In this document: positions 1-12,467 of the stretch, piece after piece
Position numbering within the stretch: the stretch's first letter is position 1
Layout of the letters: each line of letters begins with the position of its first letter
Assembly (NCBI RefSeq): GCF_963678635.1
Contig: NC_087066.1
Coordinates: 12,508,517-12,572,516, forward strand
Length of the DNA stretch: 64,000 bases
Source of the DNA: Symsagittifera roscoffensis
Lineage: Eukaryota > Xenacoelomorpha > Acoela > Convolutidae
Direction of reading: 5' to 3'
The notes under the pieces: model-generated
The model's database searches: none
The model's input: the letters and a program-made list of their open reading frames with translations, nothing else
What the model was told of the DNA's origin: nothing
Translations under genes and position numbers: made by a program

Positions 1-1359
1 ACTTTGGATAACATTTCCTATTTTTTAATATACTTTATGGATAATTTTTATAATCAGGTGAATTTCTGAATGCGAGAATAACTGGAAAAATTTATTTGCG
101 GAGCCACCAAAAATATAGACGGACGACAATAATTATGGCGTAAGTTTGTATGGCAAATATTTGTTTTGATAAAAAACTGTCCAATTTTCATGAAAGACGT
201 TATTTGAGTTATTGCCAAAATTTTAAATATAACATTTTATTGTGTTTTCACATTTTAATGAAAGACACTATTTGACTTATTGGTAAAATTTAAAAGTGAC
301 ATTTTATTGAGTTTATGTTCATATATCCATTAAAAATTAAAAATTGGAAGCCGCCTCCGTCTATAAACGAAATATCAGACCGGGATCATAATGGCACCGG
401 TACCATATGGCATCAGTCAGTGAAAGAATAAACAGATTTAATAATGAACTATTCAATAGTTTGACGTCGAAAAACGACCAATTTATCGATCAATCTGAAA
501 AATGGGTGCTGCCTCTGAAAAAATGTCTTTTCGTGAGACTTCTAAATACCATAGTTCCTTGTCGAGGCCTTATGAATTATAAACGAGATGATACAAATAT
601 GTTTTAACTTTTGTTAATTCTCTCAAAAACACAATAACTACAAAAGTTACAATCAAAACCAGTCAAATAAATGCGACGAGGACAAAAAGTTGTTTTGACA
701 TCTTCAAACTGGTTAAAATTCAAATAAAGCAAACCTAAAGCAGTATGCAACTAAATATTGATGAAATAGTGGAACAGTTAAATCCAATGAAAATTTTGAG
801 GAAAAACTATAATCATATTTTGAGGAAAACGTTTCAAATTATTTTTAAGCAATTTGACCAAAACAATTGGAGAGAAATGGCAGTAAGCAGCTTGAATTAG
901 GAAAATACAAAAAAGATTTCAAGTTTTGAAGGTTAAATGTCAATAATAAGGAAGGATGAGCCGAATTTTTGATCAGGGTTGTAATTTGATGTCTAGAAAG
1001 CAGCGGGAAGAAATTAGCTACGAATAGCTTTTCTGTCTGTTCGATGGATGTCAATTTTTTTTATTAGTTTTCAGAATACGGCTTCAACTTACAAGTTCAG
1101 AAAAGAATCAATCAAGAAAAAAAACAATAACTTTAGAGGAAATTTTCAGGGAAAACATGACTGACAATGCAGGTCAGAAAACGTTTTCTTTTTTTTCAGC
1201 TGAACGTTTCTTCTATATTTGCTGAGATAGTGCGGTTCGAAAATTGAAAAGCAGTGTACCTGGGTTGACCTTGACTCACCACAAAATGTATCATACAATT
1301 TCTTACAACGAATATGTTTGTTTATTATACACTTCCATTCATTTAAAAAAACTTTCCAA
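1..1359. other. AT-rich noncoding stretch
   Basis: Short open frames occur on both strands, but none shows a recognisable domain, an elevated GC content or convincing splice borders. I see no RNA gene or intact transposon. It is best read as intergenic or intronic DNA. Confidence 0.5.
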
Positions 1360-1498
1360 AAAATTATGGCCAAAACAGGGTCTTTTAAATGCTTTGGGAG
1401 AGCTCGCAAAATCAATTTGGTCATCATTAGACAAAATAAAATTTTCGAAATTCTTTTGAAAATCCGCCCCCCTAGAGAAAAACCTATATCCGCCCCTG
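1360..1498 (-). mobile_element. hAT-like MITE fragment (truncated)
   Basis: The right end finishes with the terminal motif ATCCGCCCCTG, preceded by a C-rich stretch. Inside are blocks shared with the complete copy at 31079-31509, in inverted orientation: a GGGAGAGCTCG-like block and the AAAATCAATTTGGTC block. The other end is missing, so this is a truncated copy without coding capacity. The left boundary is approximate. Confidence 0.6.
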
Positions 1499-4247
1499 TA
1501 TAATACAATTTTCATATATGATAATTGAATTTAAAAAAGAATTTGTATGGTTGGAAAAAATGCTCAGAAGTAAAAAAAAAAACTTCTGCGGATTTCTGTC
1601 TAAATTAATTGCCACGCTCAAAATTTTGTGCAAATGAATCAAAATTGACTACTGAATTTTTGCGTGAATTGAAAGTTGATGCTTTCCTGTTTTCGTATGA
1701 TTAGTTAGACTTTATTCTGTCTAAAAAAATCTGTCAAACTTCCACCACCAAGTGATTTTTGGAGCAAAATTTGTCTAGCCATATACAAAATGCTACGGTT
1801 TCTAAATATAATTTTGAGTGAAAATTAATACATCAATTTTTCTTGGAGAATCTTCTATTGCATTTCACCTGTACAAGTCTTTTCACTAAACCCATGGCTT
1901 TTCTTGCAAATAAGTAAGCCTTGATTTTTTTTGTTTTCTGACAAAATTTACATCGACGCGAAATTTGAAACTTTCTTCTAATGTATTTTTTTATTTCAAT
2001 GTAGCGAAAAATGGTTTCTTTACAATTTTCATTCATGAGAAACCTTTATCGTCACGTTTTCCTACAAATTGCTCCACGTATGGAATTGGATGAAAATGAA
2101 AGATAGGCTGGATGAAAATGTATGATGTATTATACTTTTTTTTTCATATAAGAAAACTGTATGAAAAACATTTTGGTCAACCCGGGTAACAATAGGACTA
2201 TTGGCAAAACTACAAGTGGCAAAAAAGAGCATTTACCAAATCTTTAGCAGGGCTAGTGGTTTTTAGGTATCAGTACGAACAAATAATTTCTGGGTGAAAG
2301 TTTGAGAATAAATAGTGCCGCGAAAAAAAAAATATAGCATAAGTCGAAAAACAGAATTAATGATTTTCGAAAACATCTGCCCGGGTTTACCTGCATGCAC
2401 ACAAAATACTTACCTTACAATTTCATTCACAGAATGCTTTTTCATAACTTTTTTTGAATTTCATTAATAAAAAAAAATAATTATCATAGAGATTCCAAAT
2501 AATTTTTTGTACGTCGGAAATATACATGACAAGAAGTTTATCATATATGAAATTTAGTAAATAAATGTTCAGCTGTTGTTTTAAGCTTAAAATTGAACAA
2601 AAATTTGACCAGTTATTGTTTTTTGTAAAGTTATGGTAAATCAAAACTTGACAATTTGGCCTTTGATAATTAACGCGCCGGAATAACGCGCCATTTGATA
2701 ATTAACGGGTATTAATGGGTTAACGGCAATTTAATCATAGTCAGTAATTGTTTGAACTTTTCGTTCGAGTTATGGTCAATTTTAGACTTATTTTGTTTTT
2801 AGAAGCTAAATTTGGTGGAAAAATTCAAAAAAAAAACATAATACTTATCAAAAATTTTTCTTCCAATCCAAAACATCGTTTCTCTAAATCAAAGATTATG
2901 GCATAAATGTGAAAAAGCAGTCGATGAAAGTTCAAGCGCTTCACCTGTATACAAACAATAAATCTTGTTTTTTTCTTCGAAAAGTTTTGTACCGACTTCC
3001 GAAGGAAGTGACAATATCTATTTTTAAAGGATGCTTTTTTTTCAATACAATTATCCGTTTTCAATTGGTCATTTTTATATCATCTGAGAACCAATTTTTT
3101 TTCACCAGCGAACCATTGATAGTCTGAAAATAAATCTTGAAAAATTTTTTATGCAGAATTGAAGGTTTGATCATATTTCATGCAGATATGAAGGTTTGAA
3201 AACTGCCAGTTCGGCCAATTTGGCATAATATACGCCTGATAAATTTCGCCCTTTAAACATAAGTGGAAACTTAAATCAATCAAAATGCATTTGAGGTGAG
3301 CAAATCGGTTTTTATCAAACTCCAGTTTTGCGTCAGCTGACGCAAAAGATGTCACTTTGTACCATACACAGCGTGTGGGTGAACTCAAGAAAAAAAATTG
3401 TACAGATTTCAATCATTTTTTTAATCAGTACATTAAAAATAAATCAGATTTATCAGGTCTTCGCCTTGATCTGACCATTCTTTTTTATTGCAAGAATGCA
3501 AACATAAGTGAAGATGGATAGAACTCAAACACTGGGCTTATTCAACTTAAGTTTAACTTTTTAGTATATTATCTAATAAAGTATTTTTTCTATTTTAGTT
3601 TTGAAAACTATCGATCTCAGGGAAATGTTCATAATTATGATTTTCTAACTATGAAATTTTTCAATCAACAATGCAAGACAATCATGAGCAACATGAAAAC
3701 GTTGAAAAACAGTCAAATGAATTTTAAAAGACTTTATAGGCAAAACTTTAAAGTTTTTGAAATCATATCTGCTCAGCGAAAATATTTGACTGCGTTCTTT
3801 GTATGCGTTGAAAATGTAAGTATGACTCTAATTTAATTTAGTCGGTATGAAACCATTGCGCCTCAATTTTGCCCGCTGGGAAATTCTAAATTGGTCAATT
3901 TTTTGGAAGCACGTTGAAAGTTTTCAAATTAGTTCTTAAAATCATTTTGACCTTCCTACCATGAGAAAGTGAGAGGGGGGACTGAAAAAGGATTTTTAGT
4001 TCAGAACCTTTTTATTCTAAAAACAACTCTGTGAGCAATTATCAAAACAGTCGAATGATCTCTCAAAAAAATTGACGACTGGTCAGAGTTTGGGAGCGAA
4101 AGTGAAATCTGCAGGAACAAGTGGTGTCCCATCATACAGTTAAAGACCAGCAAATATCGATGCTCTAAAAATCAGTCTGTCACAAGTCTACGATGGTTGT
4201 CGTGTACTTGCTGCTGTTGCAGATTAGAGACACCCTTCCTGTAACAG
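1499..4247. other. Noncoding with short repeat motifs
   Basis: There is no supported gene. Around 2665-2720 there is a short internal repetition of the type GATAATTAACGCGCC. A related motif reappears near 5330, which suggests remnants of a further small repeat family. The GC content is low throughout, apart from a mild rise beginning near 4080. Confidence 0.4.
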
Positions 4248-4367
4248 TTTGCACTGCTGCACCACCCCTTCTCCGGCTTGAAAATGCTAAAAAACTACCT
4301 GCTGGCAATCTATGGAAAAAAGATCGCTCTCGAGTTTGGCTTTGATTCGATCCGCGCCTGCAAAATG
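4248..4367 (+). CDS. Exon-like island, unrecognised
   Basis: This is a higher-GC island in AT-rich surroundings. After a possible acceptor (CTGTAACAG) there are exactly 40 open codons, containing LKMLKNYLLAIYGKKIALEF, before a possible donor ATG/GTTGAC. The frame continues to a TAA just beyond. The opposite strand also has a short open stretch between an acceptor and a GTAGTT donor, so the coding strand is uncertain. I do not recognise a family. It could be an isolated exon of a gene whose other exons I missed, or chance. Confidence 0.25.
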
Positions 4368-4389
4368 GTTGACCTTATTAAAATTTAAT

Positions 4390-6460
4390 TGTCATTTTAC
4401 CTGACATGATTTTTATACGTTTTTTTGTAATATGTTGTTAATAGAAAAACAATAGTTATTGGAAAATGCAAAATCAACTTCAAAGTTTTTGAGCTTGAAG
4501 GGTTGCGTCAATAATTGTGTTAGAACTGCATGAATTTCTTGAGATTCGATCAAACCAAAAAGGTCATCGATTCATGCACTCAGTCTACTCATAATTTCAA
4601 ATCACTCAATGATGCCAAAAAATTTTGTTCCGACTTTCGAAGAAAATGACAGAATATTTGGGCATGGCTTGTTTTTTTTTCTCCAGACAAATTTCGACTA
4701 GTTAACTACCCGCACCGAGCGCCCATAGTTTTTAATTGATTATAATGGATTTACGAGACAAAGAATGTTCACTAGAAACCATTACAGATGTAAAACTCTA
4801 TAGAAAGAAGTAAGCTAGGAGAGGGGGTTTTAAAAAAAAATGAGTTATGTTAAACTGCCAGGGATTGAGAATTGAAAAACAGGAACAATGAAAAAAAAAT
4901 AAAAATTTTATACAAAAAATTGTAAAAAAATATTCTGTGAAAAAACAATTCGTAGCAACTGGAGTAAGCAGAAAATGAGATAAAATTAAAGTTAGTTAAA
5001 AAAATCATCAAAAACTTTACAAATGAATATCAATATATTCGATTATAGTCTATTATAATGGATTATGCTGACTTAAAAAGTATCTGTTTTAAAAAAAATT
5101 TTACGAATTATAGTCAATTATTTTTCAATTTGAAGATACTGACTATAGCGAGATAATGTATTCAATTTTGATCCATGGGAGCTTGGTGCGCGTAGCAATT
5201 TTCGAAGGCATTTTTGCATATCATTTAAAAAATATTGTTGTCCTGGTTAGATTTTAAAAAAATATATTTCACCTGTGACCATTTTTCGTAAAATTATGGT
5301 GTTTTAAAGATGGCCAAATTGGCCAATTTGGGACAATTAACGCGCGAATTATTTCGTGCTAAACACGCTGAGTTATAATTTGTCTTAGAAATTGTTCCAA
5401 ATTGAAGTGAGGCATGATATTTGTTCTATTTAATATTTTTCGATAAGCAAAATATATCATTTTGTAATTTTTGTAGCGTGATTTTTTCTTAAACAAAATA
5501 TATAATTATTTTCTAAGAGTGTCCTTTTTCCAAAAAAAATTCATTATTTCATTTTTTTAAAGCTAATCCTTTTCTATAGACCTTAAAAGCAGTCGAAATA
5601 TTCAGGGCTTCTCCCTGAAACGGGCAGACTTGTTAAAAAATTTTCTATCTCTTATAATGTAAATCTCTCTTTCGTGTGTGTGAAAGGAATTGTCTTTGAT
5701 ACGCTACTGATCTGAAACCGTTGAATCTAATTTAAATAAATTGATTTAAATTTTTTCCACCAGCGGTTTTTTGTAGTAAAAAATATTCGAAGCGTTGTCC
5801 AATTTTTCTGAGAATTTTCATACAGGATAACATTTAAATCTTCATGATTCTGACATTCAGCCTCAAAACAACAATAAATAACCATAATATAGCAGGAGGA
5901 ACAACCGAAAATAGTTACTGTTGGTCTGATAAATTTACGTCCTGTGCGGGATCATTGATACTTTTATTTAGTTTAGTTACGCCGGAAAAGGGGCAAAAAA
6001 GGGTATAAATAGTAACCAGTAATTATTACGTTTTTTTTTGCTTTTTATTTTTATTAGTAGTTTAGATTTTACTTTTGACTTTTTTTGGTTATCTTTGATG
6101 ATTTTAAACTACTTTCATTCTGAAATAAGGCCCTTAGATATTGCAAACTTCTGAAAATTATCGCAAACTTCTGAAAACTACAATCAATGCAATTGATAAT
6201 GATTGAATGATTTGACTTTTCGATACACACTGAGATATTTTAAATCGATTAAAACAAACAAAAAGAAATTATGCATAAAAAATGAACTTACATGTTTTTG
6301 AGAAACTTGTGAGTTTGTTCACATAACCCAAAGGTTCAACAGTGTATGATTTCTGATTTAATTTTACAAATCAAAAAAACAGAAGTACATCAACCCAGGC
6401 TGGTTTTTAAACTATTTCATGATTAAAAAGAAGTAAATATATGATTTAAAACGATTACGT
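4390..6460. other. AT-rich noncoding stretch
   Basis: I find no gene, RNA or complete mobile element. Long A and T runs dominate. The block near 5310-5345 resembles the small repeat motif near 2670. Confidence 0.45.
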
Positions 6461-6894
6461 CTCAAATGGCATAATTTCCAAACGGCATAAAAATTAATAA
6501 ATGTCCCAAATGGCATAAATTTCAAGCAACAGTTGCCTTGAAAAAATCGAGAACATTTTTTTTTCGTGAACAAAGTGAGAAAATTAGTCAAAGTGTCTAT
6601 TCAAAAGTTGATTGACTTTTTATCTTGAAAAAGTTCTAGAAATTTTTTTATCAAAGCAAGAAGCATAAGTTTGCGGTTATTAATAAGCTTGTGGTCAATT
6701 TTTTCGACAAATTTGTTGAGTAAAATTGTTTGGAAGCAATTAATTCCAAATCTTGTTCAGATGATTTCGTTCCTGACAAAATGTTAGAATTAGAAACTGA
6801 TAGAAAACGTTTAAATTACAATGAAAACTTAAAATTTATGCCACTCGGGAAAAGTTTCATTTTTCATGCCATTTGGGAATTATGCCATTTGGGA
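6461..6894. mobile_element. MITE with long terminal inverted repeats
   Basis: The two ends are imperfect inverted repeats of about 65 bp. Each arm carries two or three copies of a CAAATGGCATAA-like motif and finishes with a GGCATAAATTT block. The interior is about 300 bp of noncoding AT-rich DNA. Flanking sequence shares only TTAC, so the target-site duplication is unresolved and the superfamily cannot be named. It sits directly beside the reverse transcriptase remnant at 6897-7390. Confidence 0.6.
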
Positions 6895-6896
6895 AG

Positions 6897-7390
6897 TTAC
6901 CATTTAAAATCTCCAATAGTTAAGTTAAACGGTTTTTGCTCAATTAAATGTGGTAAATGTTTGTCAGTTTCGGTTTTGAACGACTTCTTTTCAAGCAGCC
7001 AGTAAATTTCGGCCAGTTTCAAGATGTATACTACTGACCGCATTCCGCACGCTAATTTGCTAAAACATTTGTTGATTTTGCTTACAAAACTCAATTTTTC
7101 GTCCAATTTGATGCCAAGATGCCGAGCTTAATCTTTAGTTTTCAATTCCTCCTTTTCAAAAAAAATAAAGAACCGACAGACTTTTAGTTTTTGTCCAATC
7201 TGATTATATCTGTTTTGTCTGCATTAATCATGAGTTTTTTCTCGGACGGTATGACTCTGACTTTTCGGGTGTTCCTGTTATTTCCGTCAAAAGTGACAGT
7301 AGCAAATTTATTGGCATCAAGGGAAAAGCTGTCAGGCTTTAGAGAGATTTTTGGCTTTAGAGAGATTTTTATGAGCGAACTTTGAGGCAT
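6897..7390 (-). pseudogene. Non-LTR retrotransposon reverse transcriptase remnant
   Basis: Read on the minus strand, two open segments in different frames resemble the distal part of a LINE-type reverse transcriptase. The first ends in a segment containing KKLMINADKTDII. The second begins LGIKLDEKLSFVSKIN, the pattern that follows the polymerase core in jockey/CR1-like elements, and continues with a K-L-x-x-G-M helix. A stop and a frame change separate them. An 18-bp unit is tandemly duplicated at about 7337-7372. No intact element is present, so this is an old 5'-truncated copy. Confidence 0.55.
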
Positions 7391-7499
7391 AATGGTAAAA
7401 ATAACATTACAATATTTTGTAATAAGTAAGCTATTTCAACCTAATTCTTTGAAGCATCGATAAAATCAAAATTATAGATTCCATGGCCAGAAACAAGAA

Positions 7500-7564
7500 A
7501 TGAACGATTCCTCTTTCATCCAAAGTTTCTTCGAAGCAGAACGGCTTGTGACGTTGGTAAGTAT
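7500..7564 (+). CDS. Possible first exon, unrecognised
   Basis: An ATG at 7500 opens a short frame (MNDSSFIQSFFEAERLVTL) that runs into a consensus donor GTAAGT. About 220 bases downstream, 7784-7960 holds another exon-like frame on the same strand containing LDWNEKLENLRNRLMKR, but the splice phases I tried do not join cleanly. The call rests only on codon-like appearance and the donor. It lies opposite and downstream of the receptor gene on the minus strand. Confidence 0.15.
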
Positions 7565-8022
7565 TGGAAAATTTGCATTTTTGCGTCCATCATTACCACT
7601 CACTCCAACGTTTGACATATTTGAAAACACGCAAGAGCACAAATACAAAATCCGAGCGCATTGCCGTAATCTCAGTGTTTTTTATTTCGTGTAGTGCTGC
7701 TATCGCTAAATCTACCTTTTGGGCGGGGACGTCTCATTTATAATACAATTCTCTTAGATTAACTTTGTTGTCTAAAATTTGAAGTGGTTGACCATCGAAT
7801 ACATACTTTGTTGCATATTGCGTTCAATGCAACACAACTCGACTGGAACGAAAAACTGGAAAATTTACGAAATCGTCTAATGAAACGTACACGGAACGAT
7901 ATGTATACGCCATGGTACGCTAGCCAGTCTCTTGGTTATTGCATTTATTTATTCGTGCATTTCTGTTATTGAACTCAAGTTGTGTTTGTGTGTATACGTG
8001 TGGTGGGGGGGGGGGGGCTAAC

Positions 8023-9426
8023 CTGACGAACTCGTTGGTCCAGAACATCTCAGCCCAGAAGTGGAGGTGGATCTTGCCCTGGACACTGTCTGCTCCCAGG
8101 ATCTGGTAGAGCATCAGGCGGAAGTACACTGTCGTGTTCCTACTGTGGTCTCGAACTGCAGCCGCAGAGAGTCACAGGCATTAATCAAACTTTAAATCTA
8201 TTACTATATTTACAAATACTTTTCAAACTGTTTCCACAAAAAGGAATTAGTATTAGTCATAAATTTCAGAAAAAAGGGGGAACAAATGAATGACTTGCCG
8301 GATTTCGTGACCGGACAAATCGGACCAAAACAAGCAAGCAAGCCGATTGCTTTGCAAGTAGTAGAAAATGTTCCAAAAATAACATAGTAATTTAAAAAAA
8401 AAACCATATTAACGACCAATTTAGAAAAAATTGCACAAAAAACTTAAATTTTTCTTCTAAATAATTTTTATTTGATTTCAACTTTTTTCATTTTTTCTAA
8501 CTTACTGTTATTTTTTTTTATAAAATAGACTGAAAGAGGCAAAAAAAAAACTGCAAGAATGAGAAATGATAATAGCTAAAATATTATTTTCTTGATAGTT
8601 AACATGTAGTTTCAGGTCAGCCTCTCAGCAAATTTCGTCTAATTTTGTCACAAACTCGAGAAAACTCAGACCAGTTTCTATTGACGCTGAGACATTTTTA
8701 TGAATTTTCTGGATCTGAATTACGCCCGAAAGTATTTAATTTGATACCACATGAAACCCTACGAGCTTTCCTTCATGTAGTCAAAATTGGCTGGAAAACA
8801 TAGAAAAAACGGACACTACGTCATAGTTCCTCAAGAGTGGTCGGAACAATAGATCGAAATCGGATTAATAAATTCAAATGATCTCAGACATTTTTTATGA
8901 ACAAAAAAATAATAAGTGTTTTTAAGTACTAACCTTTTTATCTTCATTTTCGAGTTTTCTCTGGAAACTTTTTTTTGTCTTTTTTAGATTCTCAATTGAC
9001 AAAACAAAACAATTGCGTCTAACATTATATTAGTTATTTGTCGTACAAACAGACGCTCATAGTGCTTGCTAAGGTCTGTAAATCGATATATCAGTAAACC
9101 GAAAACGACGGAAATATAAGTCGAAACGGAAACTGTTTTGTTTTTATTTTCAGTTACGTAACCAATTCCATTAAAAAAAAACGTAATTCGGCTGACTGGG
9201 CCGGTAAATTACTGAAACTTTGGTTTATTGAATGCTCACATTCCCGTAGTTGAACTATTGATCCTAAAGTTTGATTGATACCTGGTCTCAAATGCCGAGA
9301 AGTATTCGATATGACTTGTCGCATCAGATCGTCACCCACAAACGCACACGAAGTCACTTTCCATAAAAGGAAATAATTCAAGAGAAAAACGAAAAACGAA
9401 ACTGATGGTGCTGTGAACAGATTCAT
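8023..9426 (-). CDS. Cys-loop (nicotinic acetylcholine-like) receptor subunit, first two coding exons
   Basis: These are the N-terminal exons of a pentameric ligand-gated ion channel subunit, a plasma-membrane neurotransmitter receptor. Exon 1 (9426-9282) starts with an ATG and a hydrophobic signal peptide, followed by DDLMRQV and a LRP motif. Exon 2 (8155-8023) is GC-rich and reads NTTVYFRLMLYQILGAD, then a W-x6-W-T-N segment, matching the first beta strands of the nicotinic family. The exon 1 donor (CCAG/GTATC, phase 1) and exon 2 acceptor (GCTGCAG) join to restore an arginine-proline-valine motif typical of the family. Potential N-glycosylation sites (N-T-S, N-T-T) occur. The Cys-loop, membrane segments and remaining exons were not found below 8023, so the gene is partial, or later exons are too short or diverged to see. 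The exact subunit and agonist are unknown. Confidence 0.75.
8740..8860 (+). repeat. Fragment of dispersed GGTCGGAACAATA repeat
   Basis: This holds the CCCTACGAGCTTTC block and the GGTCGGAACAATAG tail. Both recur, intact or in part, near 42730, 22780-23040 and 60460-60690. It lies inside the first intron of the receptor gene. Confidence 0.4.
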
Positions 9427-9429
9427 TTT

Positions 9430-11254
9430 TTATCAGTTAAGATAGCTATCTTTTTTTTCGATCTATCTGTCGTTAATTTTTTTAATTGAATCTTCTTATT
9501 CAAATCCGAATATGAACAATTCGGAATTGAATTCTTGGGAAAACTTGGAAAAAAAGCAAATAGATAAATGATAATTATAACGGTAGCATGAGCAGAATTT
9601 ATTCAAATTGTGTATGGTAGATTAATTATATTCAGACAAAACTTATATTTGCGTCGTGATTTTTGATGCGCTAACTAATTCCTAATTATTTTCTTGATAA
9701 TACCATGAAGACTATTTTTCCATTTCCGACTAAAAATAAACCGAGGCTGCTCAAAGGATAAATAAACGTGAACCAATGTTGAATACATTCATACTTTTTC
9801 AAATCAGACATTGCAGTCAAACAAAAAGACATATTGAAAATGGGCAGTGCTTAATAATTAGAAAAAAGAGCGTTTTGGGAATTTTTAAGCTTTGATATTG
9901 GATTTTCTACTCATATATTGGCAGTATACTGAGTTGCGGTCGATCTTTTAGCATGTATGATGCTGGTTGGAGGTTGGTGGTAATTTTTTGTAATATTGTC
10001 GACCACATTGCCAATAAATATAACAGCATAATACTCTCAATTTCACTTTGGAAAACATAAGAAAATACAGATTGAAATACACACATTGGCTGGTCCTGAT
10101 TGGCGAATCATAATCATATGCAAAATATCAGAAGACACTTTTTCGTCCATTTTAGCCAACCGCTTCATTATGGTAATATTACCATTCCACTTAGTACTGG
10201 AAATAATTTAATGCAGTAAGACCGCTGGACTGAAAAAATCGCTATAGAAGTTTGCTACAAATTAAGAAAGTTCAATTGTAAGGAAAATAATGAAGAGTTG
10301 AAAAGTTCAAATCACAAATTTAATTTTTTAGAAAAGTTTTGGGCATTTTGACTTGAAACTTTGCGTAAGTGTCTCGTTAGTGTTTCTATTTTACCCTGCC
10401 TTTCGGGAAAAATATGAAGGTAAGAATAGGCAAAAATCTGAAGGACTTATTTCCATTTGGTTGGATGTTTTAATTGGACTTTTCTTGATTTTTTTGCCCT
10501 TGCATATAAAACTTGCGATAAGGTGAACAGGTAAAGTGATCATGCTTCATTAGGTGTTCGGCTAAAAATAACTGCTGCATAGCATATTACTTTATGCTAA
10601 TTTGGAGTTTGAATTGAAACTAATTAGTAAATATGCATCTCTCCTTTCTGGTCCCTATTATTTTTTCCGCTGGCTTCAAGAAAGAGATTTAGGAGGGGCG
10701 GGTTAGAAAGGAAAGTAGAGAACATAACCCGATAAAAAGCCGAAGATAAGAGCGCGTAGAAATAATTCTTAGAAACCGATTCCAGACAACTGCTTCTGAC
10801 CTGCACTTGACGCTGACTATATAGAGACAGATTATCATAAATCTGCGCAGACGATAGACCCTAAATTGGACTGGTGCCAATGACAGCAGAAAATAGATTG
10901 AAACATCAATCTAAGAGGCAACCAAAGTTTCCTACCGTTTACTGTACAACAGTTTGAAGAAAAGAGAAGATCTAAGAAATCAGGAAGCTGTAGGTTATTT
11001 TTAAAAAATTCTCAGAAAATGCAAAAAAGTAAATGAAAATTAAGACAATAAGTAATTGAACGCGCTGAATATGCCGTAGTCGCATAAGTTCGAAAAGAAA
11101 ATACAACCATAACAATTCAATTTTTAAAGTCACAGGATACAGAAGTTCCAGCCTTTAGTTTTTGAAATGATCGAAAACTTTCTTCACGTTTTTAGCCTTT
11201 TCTCTGTAACTGCTAGAAATTCATCGCCTTAGTTTTGACATATGATCGATTAGC
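9430..11254. other. Noncoding region upstream of the receptor gene
   Basis: This is the 5' flank of the receptor gene. I see no confident promoter element, RNA gene or transposon. Minus-strand frames around 10624-10880 are short and lack domain features. Confidence 0.45.
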
Positions 11255-11669
11255 CAAGGGTAGAACTAGGATTTTCTCAAGGGAGCGGGAGTGCGGATTT
11301 TCCAAAAAAAGTTTTAGGTCGACCAAATTGGTATTCCGAGCGCTCCCAGAACAGTACAAAGACTCCATTTAGACATTTTTTTCGCGCCACAGACAAATTT
11401 TTGATGAAACAGGTCAAAAATGCCGTTTTTGGGCACTTATTGGAAAATGTTGACTAAAAAAAACTGCGTTTTTGGCGCGCGCTCCCCTTCGAAATTAATA
11501 TACATTGGCGCCAAAGGCGCTTTCAGAAAAATTTTAGGGTTGGTCGGCCGAAAATCGATGTCATAAAAAATACCAAAGGGGATACCTTTTGGTTGTTGAG
11601 GGAGTCGAATAACTGAGGGGGGAAAGAGAAGGGGTTCGCCAAACCCCCCCCCCCCTAAATCAGCCCCTG
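11255..11669 (+). mobile_element. hAT-like MITE, degenerate left end
   Basis: The left end is a mutated terminal repeat (CAAGGGTAGAACTAGGATTT). The right end is CCTAAATCAGCCCCTG. The interior carries the family's conserved blocks: CGACCAAATTGGT, GCCGTTTTTGGGCAC, GCGCGCTCCCC, TTGGCGCCAAAGGCGC and the C-run. Flanks share ATTAG, but the 8-bp duplication is not clean. It is noncoding. Confidence 0.65.
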
Positions 11670-12462
11670 ATTAGTGTAGTTTAAGGGAATCACTCGAGCA
11701 ACAATATAAAAAAGTTGTTTTCAAGACGTTGTTTGGCCATCCAAGCGAAACTCGCCAGAAGGGTTCTCGGATTCGAAGAGCCCCTGCAAACAGCAAAAGA
11801 ATTTCGAATTTTTGGACTCGGAAGTCATCACTGGAAAGCAGATGATATAAATAAGGGTCGCACTTTTTGCAAATCTGAGAAAAAATAATTTGAGAAAGTA
11901 CCAATTATGATTCACCAAAAAACAAAAACACCAAAAATACCAAAGACGATTTAAGATTTAATTTTTAACTGAATAACTTTTCAAATCCTTTTTATGTTAC
12001 AACAACTTAGGCGAATGCCTGGCTGAAATCATCAGCAATTCAAACGACACTTTTGAGTTGAAAACCCCACTATTTGGTCTGTTCACAGTGGTTCTTCCAA
12101 ACACAAAAGCCTCTCTGACGGCTTTCATTTGAAATGCCAAATTACGCCAGAAAACAAAATCTTTCATTTTTGGACCGGATATATGCCATTAAATACTCTC
12201 ATTCATCATGTTTTAAAAATTGGGCCAAAGTCTTCAGTGGTTAAAAAAACGCAAAAATGGGAAGTAAATTCTGTGTCCGGTGATAGTATCTGTGAAAAGC
12301 AAAAAAAAATAAAAACCAATTATTTTTCCGTTTGATTATTGATTCAAGCACACGCCAAGTTTGCAGGTGATATGAGTGTAAAAACCGTTTCAGACTGATT
12401 CAATTTTCGAAAAAACTGCAGAAAATTTAGCTTTGAGTTCTATTGCTGAGAAGTTTTTGCTA
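11670..12462. other. AT-rich flank of the LTR element
   Basis: No supported gene. The sequence runs up to the target-site duplication of the LTR element. Confidence 0.45.
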
Positions 12463-12467
12463 TTCAC
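12463..12467 (+). repeat. Target-site duplication (left), TTCAC
   Basis: Five bases directly before the left LTR, repeated exactly after the right LTR at 21705-21709. This is the footprint of integrase-mediated insertion and fixes the element's borders. Confidence 0.9.

Noticed and set aside
6730-7005. Plus-strand 91-codon frame
   Set aside because: It spans the right arm of the MITE and the antisense of a reverse transcriptase remnant.
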